Assembly (NCBI GenBank): GCA_037013495.1
Contig: CM072811.1
Location: 17,862,659-17,926,658, forward strand
Reading direction: 5' to 3'
DNA from: Hippophae tibetana
Taxonomy: Eukaryota > Streptophyta > Magnoliopsida > Rosales > Elaeagnaceae
DNA length: 64,000 bases
Positions 1 to 11,581 of the stretch are shown here, in pieces (position 1 is the stretch's first letter; the number at the start of each line of letters is the position of its first letter). The translations under genes and the position numbers were made by a program. The notes beneath the pieces were generated by a model. It was not told where the DNA came from. It saw nothing but the letters and a program-made list of their open reading frames with translations, and did not search any database.

Positions 1-186
1 TTTATTTTGTTTAGAGTTTTTGTTTAAAGTTCTACTAAAGTAATAGTATATTTTTTTGGACTGTAATTTTTATGTACTATTAGAGTCTTATATAGAAATT
101 TTTATTTAGATTTCTTTTTTATGTATTACTAGGGTCTCACATACGAGCTTTATGAAAAATTCTTGGGACATTTCAACTATAAATAT
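1..186. other. AT-rich flank of Athila A, no gene seen
   Basis: No coding potential is visible. Two diverged copies of a motif reading roughly TTTTTATGTA then TTAGAGTCT or CTAGGGTCT lie about 48 bases apart, which suggests a small decayed tandem repeat. The stretch ends with AATAT immediately before the LTR at 187, the probable target-site copy for the element that follows. Confidence 0.4.
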
Positions 187-1383
187 TGATTGCCACACAA
201 ATTATGTGTGCAATGAATACAAAAATATATGTATCATAACAAGCAATATAATGATAAAAAAAAGATCATTCCCATGGATATTATTTTATTAGAAACTAAT
301 TTTTAAAACTAAAAAATAAAAATCAATTTTTTTTTGTTTTTATATTTTAAGGAAGAAAAATTAAAATAACTAAAAGTAAACAACAATAATTAATTAAATA
401 AGTTTTTGGTAACTAAGAAGATATATGAAAAAATATCTAGGAATACTTAATCCCCCAATTTTCTAAACATGTGAATTACTAAAATCTCCCAAATATAATT
501 ATCAATTAATTACATGATCAATTGAATCTAATCTAATATGTATTCATCTCTCAAGTAAATTACACACTATATAGTAATTAATTTAATCACACACTCATGC
601 CAATTAAATTGCATACTACACATTAGGTTATTCAATTATTGATCACATATATAAGAATCATACATCTCTACCTAAAAACTATGCATGCTATTTAATCAAG
701 ACAAATAATTAAATAATTCTCTCAAATCTATTTAATTGTTTCTATAAATAAATTGTTGGCCAAACAATTAATAGCATAAAATTTAGATTAAATAATATAA
801 TTAAATTAAAATTATAATTGGGGTAAAATATTATATCATCGCATGGTAAAAATTAGGTTCATAAGATTCTTAGATTAATAAATTAACTACACATAATTGT
901 GTTCATAAAACTCATATTTTTCATAAAAAAAGACATAAAAATTGATAAAGTAAAGAGTAGAAGAAAATATACAATCAATATATTGAATTGTAGTACTAAT
1001 CACTTCTTGAATCTCCACCAAAATTGTATCCCCTTTTGAAATTTTATGTATTTTTCTCTCTTTTTAGCTCCAAAAACTAATCAAAATTATGCTAATGACG
1101 ACCCCTTAGGGTTTATGGGGGTGATTAGGGGCTTAAATATAACTAAAGTGTAATATGGATTGCCAAATAAGCTTAAGATTAAGGGTTGAGATCAAAACAA
1201 GCAAAACTGATAGTGCCAGCCAATCACAGCGCGGCATGTGGTACATAGAATTAACTGGGTGAATCATAGCGCGATGCATAGTAGGGGAGATCAGTCAGAG
1301 TTAATGCTCGTTGAGTCAGCACCACGTAGTGTAACATGATTCGTGGATACAGATGGTGTGGTGCATAGGTGGAACGTGGGGAG
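187..1383 (-). repeat. Athila A 3' LTR, distal part
   Basis: This stretch aligns by eye along its length with 11873 onward, 47579 onward and 53015 onward, the other three LTRs of the family. It is the distal part of the 3' LTR, cut at 1383 by the Copia insertion. The remaining 390 bases resume at 6984-7373. The GC-richer end (about 1205-1380) carries CCAAT-type and GCGCG-containing short repeats, in contrast to the AT-rich remainder. Confidence 0.85.
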
Positions 1384-1659
1384 TGAAAGGATTTGAGAAC
1401 AAATGAAAAGCTGGCCATTGTTATATTTAGCTTCTGCATTTTTAATGCTTGAAAGACAAATGAACTTACATACAGATATATAGGGTATAAGATGCCAGTA
1501 ATCAAAAGGTTAAAAGGGAATGACAATTCATTTACAACAAATCCTACATTGGTACATTTAGGGTATCTTGATTAAAGGGAATGGCAACAACCTTGCACAT
1601 TGACACATGCAGGGTATCATTACATTTGGTCCATGGAGGTGCTGGTATAGTCCTTAACA
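1384..1659 (-). repeat. Copia-1 3' LTR
   Basis: 276-bp LTR; in element orientation it begins TGTTAAGGAC and ends CTTTCA. It pairs with 6703-6978 and is preceded by the polypurine tract. Its plus-strand left end abuts the GGGAG target duplication. Confidence 0.93.
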
Positions 1660-1672
1660 TTCCCCCTCAAAT
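1660..1672 (-). other. Copia-1 polypurine tract
   Basis: On the minus strand the bases TTTGAGGGGGAA lie directly before the TGTTAAGG that opens the 3' LTR. This is the expected primer site for plus-strand synthesis and it fixes the orientation of the element. Confidence 0.85.
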
Positions 1673-1679
1673 CAAGCGA

Positions 1680-3540
1680 GGTGAGTGGCCAGACAGCCAG
1701 CTTTATTGTCAACCGAGAGAAGAATTGAACACTCAAAGGTTTTGTGAAGATATCTGTAGCTTGATCATAGGATGGTACAAACCTAATTTGAATTAGGTCT
1801 TTCTAAATTAGGTCACGAATGAAATGTATGTCCAATTCCACATGTTTAGTTCTAGAATGAAGCATAGGGTTTGAAGCAAGTGAGATGGTACTCTGATTGT
1901 CCACCTAAATTGTAGGAGTATGAGGGAGTGTGACATGTAACCCCCTGAGCAAAGCATTAGGCCATATTACCTCTGAAGTAGCATTAGCCAAGCTGCGTTA
2001 TTCAGCTTCAATACTTGAACGAGATACTGAGGATTGTTTCTTTGAAGACCATGAGACAAGTTTTTACCAAGAAAGATACAAAAAACCATTGATGGATTTT
2101 CTATCATCACCATCAGCTCCCCAATCGGCATCTGAGAATCCCACCAGATCAAGACTATATCCCTTAGTAAAATGAATCCCATGATTGATTTTACCAGCCA
2201 AGTACCTGAGAATCCTTTTCATTGCCTTCCAGTGTTCATCTAAAAGAAAATGCATGAACTGGCATACTTTATAAAAACTATAGGAAATTTCTGGTCTAGT
2301 GATAGTAACATATTGGAGAGCACCAACTATACTCTTATAGAAGGTAGGATCAATTGTAGGCATACCCTGAAACTTAGATAATTTCATTGAAGAAACCATT
2401 GATGTGGGCAGACTCTTAGCTTGAGACATTGCAGCTCGAGTGAGAAGATCTTTAATATATGTCCTTTGACTGAGATGAAGACCAGAGTTGGTATGAGTAA
2501 CCTCCAATCCAAGAAACTGATAGATTTCACCTAAATCTTTCAAAGAAAATTGCTTATCAAGACGAGTTATGATAGAATTAATGCCTTTGATGTCACTTCC
2601 TGTGACCAATATATCATCAACATAAACAAGAGGCCAGATGCAACCAAAAGAGGTATTTTTGAAAAAGAGAGAGTTATCTGCTCTTGAGCAAGAAAAACCA
2701 TGACTGAGGAGAGTATGTTTGAGTTTATCTGACCAAGCTCTGGGGGCTTGCTTAAACCCATATAATGCTTTGACCAGTATGCATACTTTCAAGGAATTTT
2801 CACTATCACCATCATTCTTGTATTCAAATCCTGGTGGTTGACTCATAAACACTTACTTGTCCAAATCTCCATTTAGAAATGCATTGTTTACATCGAGTTG
2901 TCTTACTATCCATCCTTGATTTACAAAGATAGAACAAAATGTTCTTATGGTAGTTTGTTTCACAATAGGGCTGAAAGTCTTTGAAAAATCAAAGCCAGGT
3001 ACTTGATCATAGCCTTTAGCTACCAATCTAGCTTTATATCTAGCTATACTCCTATCTGAGTGTCTCTTGACCTTGAGTACCCTCTTACAACCAATAACCT
3101 TCTTACTAGTAGGTAGGTCACACAAGGTCCATGTATGATTCTTCATGAGAGCTCTATACTCCTCCTCCATGGCCTTTTTCCAATGTGGATTAAGAAGAGT
3201 CTCCTTGTAGGAAAAGGGTTATTGTGTGTCAGTCACTGTTGCATTGAGGACTCTTGGCTTTAAGTTCCCAATTCTTGACCTTGTGACCATAGGATGCTTG
3301 TTAAGAGTACTTGTAGCTAGATCATTCACATTAGTATTACCAATAGACTGAGGAGATGCATTAGACTCAGTTGGTAGCTTATCAATAAGAGGAGTAGGAG
3401 TATGACTGGAAGCTGAAGAAGCAATAGAAATAGGTGAGTGATGAGATGAAGGAGACATTTGGTGAGAGTGTAAGGAGCCCGTAGTAGAATGAGAAGGGAT
3501 TGATTTAACATGTGAGGTGTGATGGGATGAGCCAAAAACT
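1680..3540 (-). pseudogene. Copia-1 reverse transcriptase and RNase H (broken)
   Basis: Two adjacent open stretches, 3170-2853 and 2852-2064, form one RT domain separated by a single in-frame TAA. The first has the usual Copia opening (VKRHSDRSIARYKARLVAKG) and ends NAFLNGDLDK. The second begins MFMSQPPGFEY and keeps the catalytic YVDD in VYVDDILVTGS. RNase H follows (DADWGADGDDRKS, then the SSKKQSSVSRSS region) but shifts frame near 2064 and holds several stops down to about 1690. A Ser/Pro-rich linker (3458-3219) lies upstream. This is a dead polyprotein fragment of a Ty1/Copia element. Confidence 0.88.
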
Positions 3541-5496
3541 TGTTGCGTGGTTTTTCAACACACAAAAACGTGCAAGTATACACGGTCACAAGTAATAAAA
3601 TTTGTAAGTATCATTCCCACGGAGATTTGTAACTGTAGTTTGTTGATTACTAAAATTGTCTCAATCTGATTTTATTCAAAACGTTCGTTGATTGTAGGAA
3701 ATGTAAGAAAAATTTAAAACTAAATAAAAGAAATCTAAGATTGCAATTTTTCACCAAATTAATCAACTCAAATAATTTTATTTTCTTTTGATTTATATTT
3801 TTTAGTACATTTAATTTGTCAACCGAAAACTTCTAATTTTATTCATACATCTCTTCCGAGCTCCGTACAAACACATCTCGTTAAATTAATTCACTATATT
3901 CCTATGAGAATTAAATTCATCGAAATTCATTACGTTTTAAGTTTTCAAATGGCCACACATACAATTAGGGTATATTCCTATCCTTCATCATACATGTCAT
4001 TCTATTTACGAGCAATATACACACAAATGCCTCTTCCAAGTTTATTCATGTGCCACAGATCATTTCGATAAGATTCGTAAATAATCAAAAAGCATTAAGC
4101 ACAAAATAGAACGAACAAATTGAACGTCATATAAATCTATCAAAAATAATTAAAATAAAAGCATCATAAATTTAGATCAAATGCAACCCTAGAAAAATTA
4201 AATTACTTCATAAAATTAAAATAAAAATTACAACAGATACTGAAAAATAAGATGAAGAAGAAGAAAAATTAAAACAACACTTAGAAGAAATATTTGGCAC
4301 ACGCAGAACACAACAAAAGCCAAAAATGGCTTCTGCGTGTTCCACAGCCAACACACAAACACCCCAAAAATTACAAACTCAAAAAACTTCTCAAAACTAT
4401 CACCTTATCTCCTATTTATAGCCAAAAATAATACATCTAAAATATTACATTTTTTATTTTATTTTTTATAAAACGCGTAATAATTTCTGTATCGAAAAAT
4501 AAAATAACACGTATCGAAAATATTAAATAAATCACGCATGAGACAGGGGCGCTGATTCTGTGTTTTTTAAATTCTTTATGCGTGCCACGTGTCAGCGTCT
4601 GATTCGCTAAAAGGAATTAACGCGGACACGTGGCAGCTTCTCATTGGACGCGAGAAACAGCGCAGGGACATGAGAGCATGGGAGACAACGGCCACATACG
4701 GGCGCGATCCTACGCTTTCGCGCTTATCGTAACATGCCACGTGTCATTACATTATTAGCTGAAAATAGAGTGGGACACGTGGCAGTTTCTGATTGGATGA
4801 ACGGATTCAGAGTGAACACGTGGCGGCTTTTGATTCGAGGAAAAACCGGTTGCACGCAGAGATCGCCGCACGGGATCAGAGGCGCGTATGTGGGGGACAG
4901 CGGCTGACGCGTCAGAGAAATGGGTCCCACTCGCACGCCGGCCTGCGCGGCAGGTGGGCCCCACTCGGGCGACGAGCCGCGTAAACAAATCTGCACCCAC
5001 GTGATTTGGTCGGGCGTGAATGGCACGCGCGAATCTCAGCCGTTTCTTCTTTGATCGGACGGTCCACGTTTCACGGGTGCATATTGGCGCGTGTTTCTTC
5101 TCACCTGTGCAGAAAATTAAACTTTCATTAATTGGATTTTGGCCCACAAATTTATTTCAAATTACATTTTCAACTTTCTTTAATTATAGTTTAACCCTTT
5201 TCTAATTTAAATTAAATTTTTAAAATTTTAATAATTAAAATCAAGCCCGAATTTAATTTAAATTATATTTTTGACTTTTATAAATTGCAATTAAATACTA
5301 TTTTATTTGAAATTATATTTTTGGACCCAATTTTGCAATTAATTAAGTTTTTCGATACAAATTATTTAATTTTATTAAAATATATAAAAAACAGTAAATA
5401 CTAATTTATTAAACTAAAATTAACTAAAAACATTGAAAACATAGCAATTATAATTAATAAAATAGGTGAAAATAACTATATAAAATACAGTTATCA
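3541..5496 (-). repeat. Solo LTR, G-box family, copy 1
   Basis: A 1956-bp block that on the minus strand starts TGATAACTGTATTTT and ends in CAACA. It matches 21404-23380 and 54993-56831 along its whole length, and no internal retroelement sequence is attached. It interrupts the Copia-1 pol gene. The flanks (AAACT left, ATGGG right) do not form a clean target duplication, although ATGGGATGAG occurs near both ends. The TG...CA ends, the TATA box and the single-LTR state all point to a solo LTR of an unidentified LTR retrotransposon. Open frames seen inside it are chance GC-rich frames. Confidence 0.85.
4405..5003 (-). promoter_or_regulatory. LTR promoter with G-box array (copy 1)
   Basis: On the minus strand a TATA element (GCTATAAATAGG, near 4410-4425) lies downstream of a GC-richer block holding six exact CACGTG cores at 4586, 4627, 4738, 4776, 4817 and 4998. 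Most sit in the extended form GCCACGTGTC or GACACGTGGC, the ABRE/G-box type bound by plant bZIP and bHLH factors. Several lie within about 20 bp of an ATTGG or CCAAT-like element. Expected chance occurrence of CACGTG in 420 bp is about 0.1. Function is inferred. Confidence 0.6.
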
Positions 5497-6721
5497 ATGG
5501 GATGAGGCAGAGTTGGAGTGTAATTGAGAAGGTAAAGGGAAAGTAGTGACTAGTAGAGGTCCCATAATGGATGATTGAGTGTAAGGATTATGATATCTAG
5601 GAGCTTGAGCAAAAGGAAATCTACTTTCATCAAATACCACACTTCTGGATACTATTACACTACTATTTGGCAATAGTGTTTTATAGCCTTTGTATTTTCT
5701 GTTGTACCTTAGAAAGGTGCTTGACTGTGATCTGTATTCCAACTTGTACTTATTGAAAGGTCTAAGATAAGGACAATAGAGACAACCAAAGGTTCTTAGA
5801 TGAAGATAGGCAGGCTTGGATTTGAAAAGCATCTTGTAGGGACTTTTATGATTTAGGATCTTTGTTGGAAGCCTATTAATGATATAGACTGAGGTAGTGA
5901 AGGCATCATCCCAGAATCGAGTAGGTATGTTTGAGTGAACTAACAAGGACAATCCCATCTCCACAGCATGTCTATGCTTTCTTTCAACAAGACCATTTTG
6001 TTGAGGTGTATAGGGCAAGATATTCTATGTATAATTCCATGGTCACTAAAACGTTTTGTAAAGCCTATGAACTCACCTCCTCCATCACTTTGAACCATTT
6101 TAATTTTGGATTGAAATTGAATGGAAACAATGTTTTGTAAATGAATGAAAGCATTTTGAACTTTAGATTTTTGTTTAAGAAGATACAATCATGTATATTG
6201 CTATAATAGTTAACAAAAGTAACATAGTACTGAAAGCCATTAATGGATTTTTGTGGTGAAGGACCCCAAACATCAATGTGAATAAGTTCAAAGGGATGTT
6301 GATACTTAGTTTTAGACATAGGAAAAGGAAATTGATGAGTCTTAGACCTCATATAGGAATTGCATAAAATATTTTTATTTAAAACATAAGATAAATTACA
6401 ATTCTTCAGAACTGTACCAAGAATAGTTCTTACTGCATTATTTGAAGTATGGCCAAATCTATTGTGCCAAAGCTGAAGATCTTGATTATTTCTCTTGACA
6501 AGAAGAGTTGAAACATGGGAAGGTAATTGAGTGGTGGTTGAGTGAACAGTTTGAGACTTGAAGGGTTGAATATTAAACTTGTAGAGTCCATCCTTAAGAG
6601 TGCCTTTGAGGAGTGTTTGATGTGTGACCCGATCCTTAACATAACAGAAAGTGGGATGAAATTCAAAGTACACAAAATTTTCTTTGGATAATTGTGAGAC
6701 CATGAAAGGATTTGAGAACAA
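5497..6721 (-). pseudogene. Copia-1 GAG-pre-integrase and integrase (broken)
   Basis: The 6721-6065 frame begins in the stretch that normally follows the Copia protease (VSQLSKENFVYFEFHPTFC), then carries the pre-integrase LWHNRFGHTS and the start of the integrase core (FELIHIDVWGP). The core continues in shifted frames at 6188-5940 (IKMVQSDGGGEFIGF) and 6018-5494 (QQNGLVERKHRH), so the three acidic residues D, D and E can be seen, but in different frames. The frame ends at 5494, where the solo LTR is inserted. Upstream gag and protease are absent. Confidence 0.88.
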
Positions 6722-6978
6722 ATGAAAAGCTGGCCATTGTAATATTTAGCTTCTGAATTTTTAATGCTTGAAAGAAAAAAGAACTTACATACAGATATAT
6801 AGGGTACAAGAAGCTAGCAATCAAAAGGTTAAAAGGGAATGACAATTCATTTACAGCAAAGCTTGTATTGGAACATGTAGGGTATCATGATTAAAGGGAA
6901 TGACACCAAGCCTACACATTGGCACATGCAGGGTATCATTACAGCTGGTCTATGGAGGTGCTTGCATAGTCCTTAATA
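6703..6978 (-). repeat. Copia-1 5' LTR
   Basis: 276-bp partner of 1384-1659. In element orientation it begins TATTAAGG, a change from the TGTTAAGG of the 3' LTR, and ends CTTTCA. The bases after it (TGGTCTCAC) resemble only the first part of a tRNA-iMet primer-binding site before coding sequence starts, so a deletion seems to have removed the leader, gag and protease. Confidence 0.92.
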
Positions 6979-6983
6979 GGGAG

Positions 6984-7373
6984 TAATGGCATAGTGACAC
7001 TTGGTAGGGAGGTTTGACCAATCTCCAAAGTCGGATTGAACATTGTGTTAACACGTGGCATGCGATTCATCCTATTAACACCCGACATAACACGATTCAT
7101 TGTTCCTGTTTGCATGGCATCCATATGGATTTCCCAGTCAGCTCTTTTGCTTGTATGACAGGTCATGTGATAACTCCTGATTATCCCTACATTAAAAATT
7201 CATAAAAAAATCCATAAAAATTCCAGAAAAATTCTAAAAAATATATTTTCACCCCTTTTCACTAAAGTTTTTATATTTTAATATTTTTAGCCCTCAAAAT
7301 ATTATTTATTGAAAAAAAAGGTAAATATTAAGTAAAAAAGTGCGCTAATGACTCTACTTTCATAGAATAATCA
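6984..7373 (-). repeat. Athila A 3' LTR, proximal part
   Basis: This is the continuation of the LTR cut by Copia-1. It matches 13010-13401 and ends in CATAGAATAATCA, equivalent to CATAGAGTCATCA at the end of the 5' LTR. With 187-1383 it makes a 1587-bp LTR, against 1529 bp for the 5' LTR. Confidence 0.88.
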
Positions 7374-9119
7374 CACCACTAAACTTAACTCTTTGCTTAT
7401 CCTCAATTAAACCGAAGTATAACTAAATAAAATAACATGGGCAGTATATTCATAAATATACTTCTATTAGTACATACATATTTCACAAAAACTATATCTC
7501 TCAAAAGATGTACAATCCTACGATAAGGAGGTTCACATATTCATCAATCAACATTCCATTAATATAAGGATATGTAAGGTTTTTGACAAATTGATTCGTG
7601 TGTGTGTGCTGCACATGATATCATCCAATGCACTTATGAAATCAGCCTATATGAGTATGCTAATCAATTTAATTTTAGAATAAGTCTCATAAGTCTATTT
7701 TTCACATACCTGTTCACTAATATAAATATGCACTTAGCTAAAGATCAATAAGGAATTTACATGGTTATAAAGTAAGGTTTAGGTGGGGGTCGATAAATGA
7801 AGACATTTAGGCTCTTTACACACCTTAGCTTTCTTTTTGTTCATTATACACTTTTTAACTACAATTGAGCTTTTACTTGATATTTTAGTGTACCTTCTTT
7901 TGTTCTTTTACTCCACATCTCTTTTCTCTCTCTTTTTTGTAACTTCACAACACCCCCAAACTTATTTTCAATTCTATTTTCATTTTCTTTAAATGGATAA
8001 TTGTGTTGTGAGTGTTGCTTCTTTTTTTTTTTTTTATAGGGTGCATTACATTTCACGTTACGCTATAGCATAACACATGATTCCATTTTTTTTCTTTTCA
8101 TACAAGCTAAATGTGTAAGGGTAAAGGTAATGCTTATTAGTTAGGCATTAAATGTGGCTTAAAGATATGAAATGTTCTTTGTTTGGCTTAAATGAGTGAC
8201 TAAAGATATTAACAATGGTTAGCTTGAAAGGCTCAATCGATCAAAATAAAGCCTAAATCATTCCTCTTGCTAAATACTATTTAGGATTTCACCTCAAGGG
8301 ATGATCAAATATATTCTAAAACCTGGTAGATATCTTTGACTCATATAACTCACTACAAATTTTCTCTCAATAAACACACCAAAATCAACCATGAACATAT
8401 GCATAAAAATTTGAATCAATTCAATCAAAACTAGCAAACATATCACATGATTAATGTTAATATCTTAACAAATATGTTACATTCCTTATCCTAGTCATGA
8501 CAACCAATTTTTATCATTGAGTTGATATGTTTCATATCAAGTATGCATACATTTAGTTTCCATATATTTATTCATTTTCTACCCAAATCCTGATTAAAAA
8601 CATCTTAAAAGTAAAGAAACATTCCATCAAAATATATTTCTTAAAAATTTAAAATACATAGTAAAGAAATAATGTAGAGAATTAAGTTCCCTCCCCCAAA
8701 CTTAAATTGCACATTGTCCCCAATGTGAACATATAAATATGAAAAAGGTAAAAGAAAAGAAAACTCTCTTAATCATGGTACACCACAGTTGTTGCTGAAA
8801 TGCTCATTCTTGTTACGTCATTGCTCTCTACATTTATTCACCTACAAAACAAAAACAACGAAAATATAAGTAAAATAACATTAGGCTACCTCCTAATCAG
8901 CATCACGTTTAACTTCCTTGACTAGACGGTTATATCAAGTCCTAAGGCACATCCCTTTTGTGTCCATTTACTTTTGAGTTTTCATGGAAACAATTTGAGT
9001 CTTAATTTGTTCAATAATACCTTATGTTTTGGTTCACAAACATTGTACTCAATTCTCTTCGCATGCCATATTTATTTTTCCTTTTGAACTTTTTGGAATT
9101 CTTATAAACACTCTATCAT
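7374..9119 (-). other. Athila A 3' untranslated region and pol-end relic
   Basis: No intact gene. In element orientation a short relic near 8960-8880 reads GTCAAGGAAGTTAAACGTGA then GGAGGTAGCC, resembling the conserved end of Athila-type pol (DVK...LLGRQ). A purine-rich TTTAAGTTTGGGGGAGGG lies near 8680-8705. The rest down to the LTR is a long AT-rich 3' leader that matches 49104-50700 of Athila B. A lysine-rich open frame at 7859-8056 is low-complexity and not a gene. Confidence 0.65.
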
Positions 9120-10110
9120 AACTCATCCAATTTATATATTTACAGCATCTTTTTCACCTCTCTATTGGACTCTTTCACTTTCATACTTAACTGGGGATGG
9201 AAGGGTAAAAGTGTGAGGTCTAAACTTTTTTTCCATTCAATTGATGGTTTGAGCTTAGATCCTATCTCAAAATTTTCAATAATAGCCTTTGATACAAACA
9301 TGGGAGGCACCTCCTCCAAAAAGTTCACATAGTCCACAATATACACCTTTGATCCCATACTTTCAAAGTTAAAACAGGTTGAGTAGTTTTATTGTGAGTT
9401 TATGTCCTTGTTTATAGCATCATGTGTAATAGTATTAAGTGTGGGAGACTCAGCAGATTCTTTTAAGTTGTCCCTATATTTAGTAACATTTATCCTTAAG
9501 CATTCATTAGCACTATCAATGTTAGGGGGTTCAGATGCTTTTAAAAACTTTAAACATTATTTATTCATCTTGCATTCTCATTGTAAGTTCACCTTTTTTG
9601 TACATTAATGAGTTCTCTTCCAGTTGCTAAGAATGGAAAACCAAGTATGATAGGAATGTTATGGTCCTCTTCCATGTCTAGCACAATGAAGTCCGCCAAA
9701 AAGATGAATTTGTCTACTTTTACTAGAAAATCTTCTACCACACCCCGAGGTTTTTTAATTGATAATCCCAAATCTCTAGAAGACTGATAATGTCATAAGG
9801 TTAATGCTAAAATCCAAAACGTATAGTGCCTTGCCAAAATGGATGTTCCCAATAATGCAAGGGATGTCAAAACTACCAAGATCTTTCAGTTTTTATGGTA
9901 GTTTTCTATCAAGGATGGCACTACAACCTTTAGTCAAGGCTATTGTTTCATGATTTCCAAGTATCCTTTTCTTTGATAGTATATCCTTCATGAATTTGGC
10001 ATGTGGTAACATTTGTTTAAGTACCTCTAAAAATGGTATATTTTTGTGCAGCATCTTGAAGACTTTTATAAATTTTGAAAACTACAATTTTGACTTTTGC
10101 TTTTGCATTC
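9120..10110 (-). pseudogene. Athila A protease region and pol linker
   Basis: In element orientation the region reads FSKFIKVFKMLHKNIPFLE, AKFMKDILSKK, then the protease core. The later stretch (9771-9589) has IPIILGFPFLATGRELINVQ, the conserved part after the active site of Athila-type proteases. The active-site segment, normally LCDLGASINLM, reads ALYVLDFSINLM with a frameshift, so the catalytic Asp motif is destroyed. 9358-9140 is the linker (GSKLKPSIEWKKSLDLTLLP) that should lead into reverse transcriptase, but RT does not follow. It is nonfunctional. Confidence 0.8.
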
Positions 10111-10524
10111 TCTGAGGGAAAGGAATAGTGTGTTTGTAAAATTTGTTTTCCTTTGGCTGAATTATTTCCTTTTCAGTGCTTTATTTATCCACTAGTTCCT
10201 TATCATCCTTGTTAATTTCTTGTTTCTCCTCATCCTTTTCAATTTTATGTTCCTATTCTAAATTTTTACCACTCCTCAAGGCTATGACATTACATCAGTC
10301 CTTACCTTCCTTCCATGGTTTTACAATCGTGTCACTTGGAAGCTTACCTTGAGGCCTTTGACTAATAGCCTGAGCAAGTTTCCCCATTTGGTTATCCAAA
10401 TTTTGAATTGAAGCCTCTTGAATGAACACTTTTTTATTTACTGATTGGATAAGTCTTTTATCATCCCCATTAAAGCATTTGTATTATCCTGAGTAGGTGG
10501 CTTCTTCTCTTAGGCTTGTGATTG

Positions 10525-11565
10525 CTATGGTTGTTGAAAACCAGGTGGTTGAAATGATTGGTGGTTAAATTGATTACCATATTGACTGTTGTTATTACTC
10601 CAAGAGAAATTTGGATGTTGTTTCCATCCTAGGTTAAATGTGTTCGAGTATGGATTATTGTTTCGGTTCACATTCCCCACATAGAATACTAATTCAGAAT
10701 TATTAGGACAATTATCAAACAAATGAGCTCCTCCACAAAACACACGTGACACTCATGAGTCTTAGACCTAGTTTATACTTGTTGGCCAGTTTTGAGCCTT
10801 CAAAATCTTAACTGAAGATGACACTGAAGCTGTAAGTATTATGATATCGTTTACCTCATGCACTTCGACTACTCTTCTTATGGTTGTCATTTTGTCCATT
10901 GGCCATTGATAATTATTGCTAGCTATTTTCTCAAGTAAATCATAAGCTTGATTGTAAGATTTTGCTAGCAAAGCTCCATTAGCAGATGCATCAATAATAG
11001 TTCTTGTGTGAGCATTGAGACCATTGTAAAAAGTCTCCATTTGAATCCAAGAGGGAATACCATGATGAGGATAATTCCTTAGCAATTCCTTGAATCTTTC
11101 CCATGCTTCATATAGAGATTCTCCTTTGTATTGTTGGTAGGAAGTAATGTCATTTCTAAGCTTGACATTCTTTGTTGGTGGGAAGTATTTCATCGAGAAT
11201 TTCCCCGCCAAACCATTCCAAGTTGTAATGGAATCAGGTGGAAAAGAGTTTAGCCAAGCTCGAGCATGGTCTCGTAAAGAGTAAGGAATCAATCTAAGCT
11301 TAAATTCCTCATCAATCACACCACTGAACTTAAATGAATCTACAAATTCAATAAACAATCTGAGATGAAGATGATGATCATCTGTTGGTAATTCGCTGAA
11401 TTGTCCAACTGTTTGTAGCATTTGAAACATCACTTGCTTTAATTCAAACTGATTAGCTTGAATGTTTGGCCTTGTAATACTTGGATTAAGCCCTTCCAAC
11501 GTAGGTATTACATCTTCATTTATAGCTCTATCTCTATCATCCATCAAAAGTATTTGTTTGTTCAA
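10525..11565 (-). pseudogene. Athila A gag polyprotein
   Basis: The 11565-10768 frame gives 265 residues with the retrotransposon gag (PF03732-type) domain: HLHLRLFIEFVDSFKFSGV, LRDHARAWLNSFPPDSITTW, ESLYEAWERFKELLRNYPHH, QMETFYNGLN. This is the capsid-forming part. A CAG-to-TAG change, inferred from the homologous Athila B sequence, ends the frame before the zinc knuckle. The next stretch (10752-10525) continues with a CCHC motif whose first Cys is Arg (RVFCGGAHLFDNC), then an Asn/Gln/Phe-rich tail. It is the best-preserved gag in the window. Confidence 0.9.
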
Positions 11566-11581
11566 GTTTAGCTCATTATTG

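Larger units (their letters stand above)
1384..6978 (-). mobile_element. Copia-1: Ty1/Copia element inserted in the Athila A LTR
   Basis: Read on the minus strand: 5' LTR 6978-6703, pol, polypurine tract, 3' LTR 1659-1384. Both LTRs are exactly 276 bp and are flanked by a perfect 5-bp duplication GGGAG (1379-1383 and 6979-6983). By eye about 28 of 276 LTR positions differ, so the insertion is old. Gag and protease are missing: the 5' LTR runs almost directly into the segment just upstream of the GAG-pre-integrase domain. Integrase and RT/RNase H are present but carry stops and frameshifts. A solo LTR (3541-5496) splits the region between integrase and RT. Confidence 0.93.

Noticed and set aside
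1251..1526. 91-residue open frame, with a partner at 6663-6845
   Set aside because: Both lie in the Copia-1 LTRs; the shared reading frame reflects LTR duplication, not a gene.
4724..5205. Overlapping open frames of 60-130 residues on both strands in a GC-rich block
   Set aside because: The block is the promoter part of a solo LTR. The frames are not conserved in copies 2 and 3 and arise from GC richness.
3522..5506. ATGGGATGAG as a 10-bp target duplication of solo LTR copy 1
   Set aside because: The left copy does not abut the LTR end, and copy 2 of the same family shows a 5-bp duplication.
7859..8056. Lysine-rich open frame
   Set aside because: Low-complexity complement of T-rich sequence in the Athila 3' region; not maintained in Athila B.
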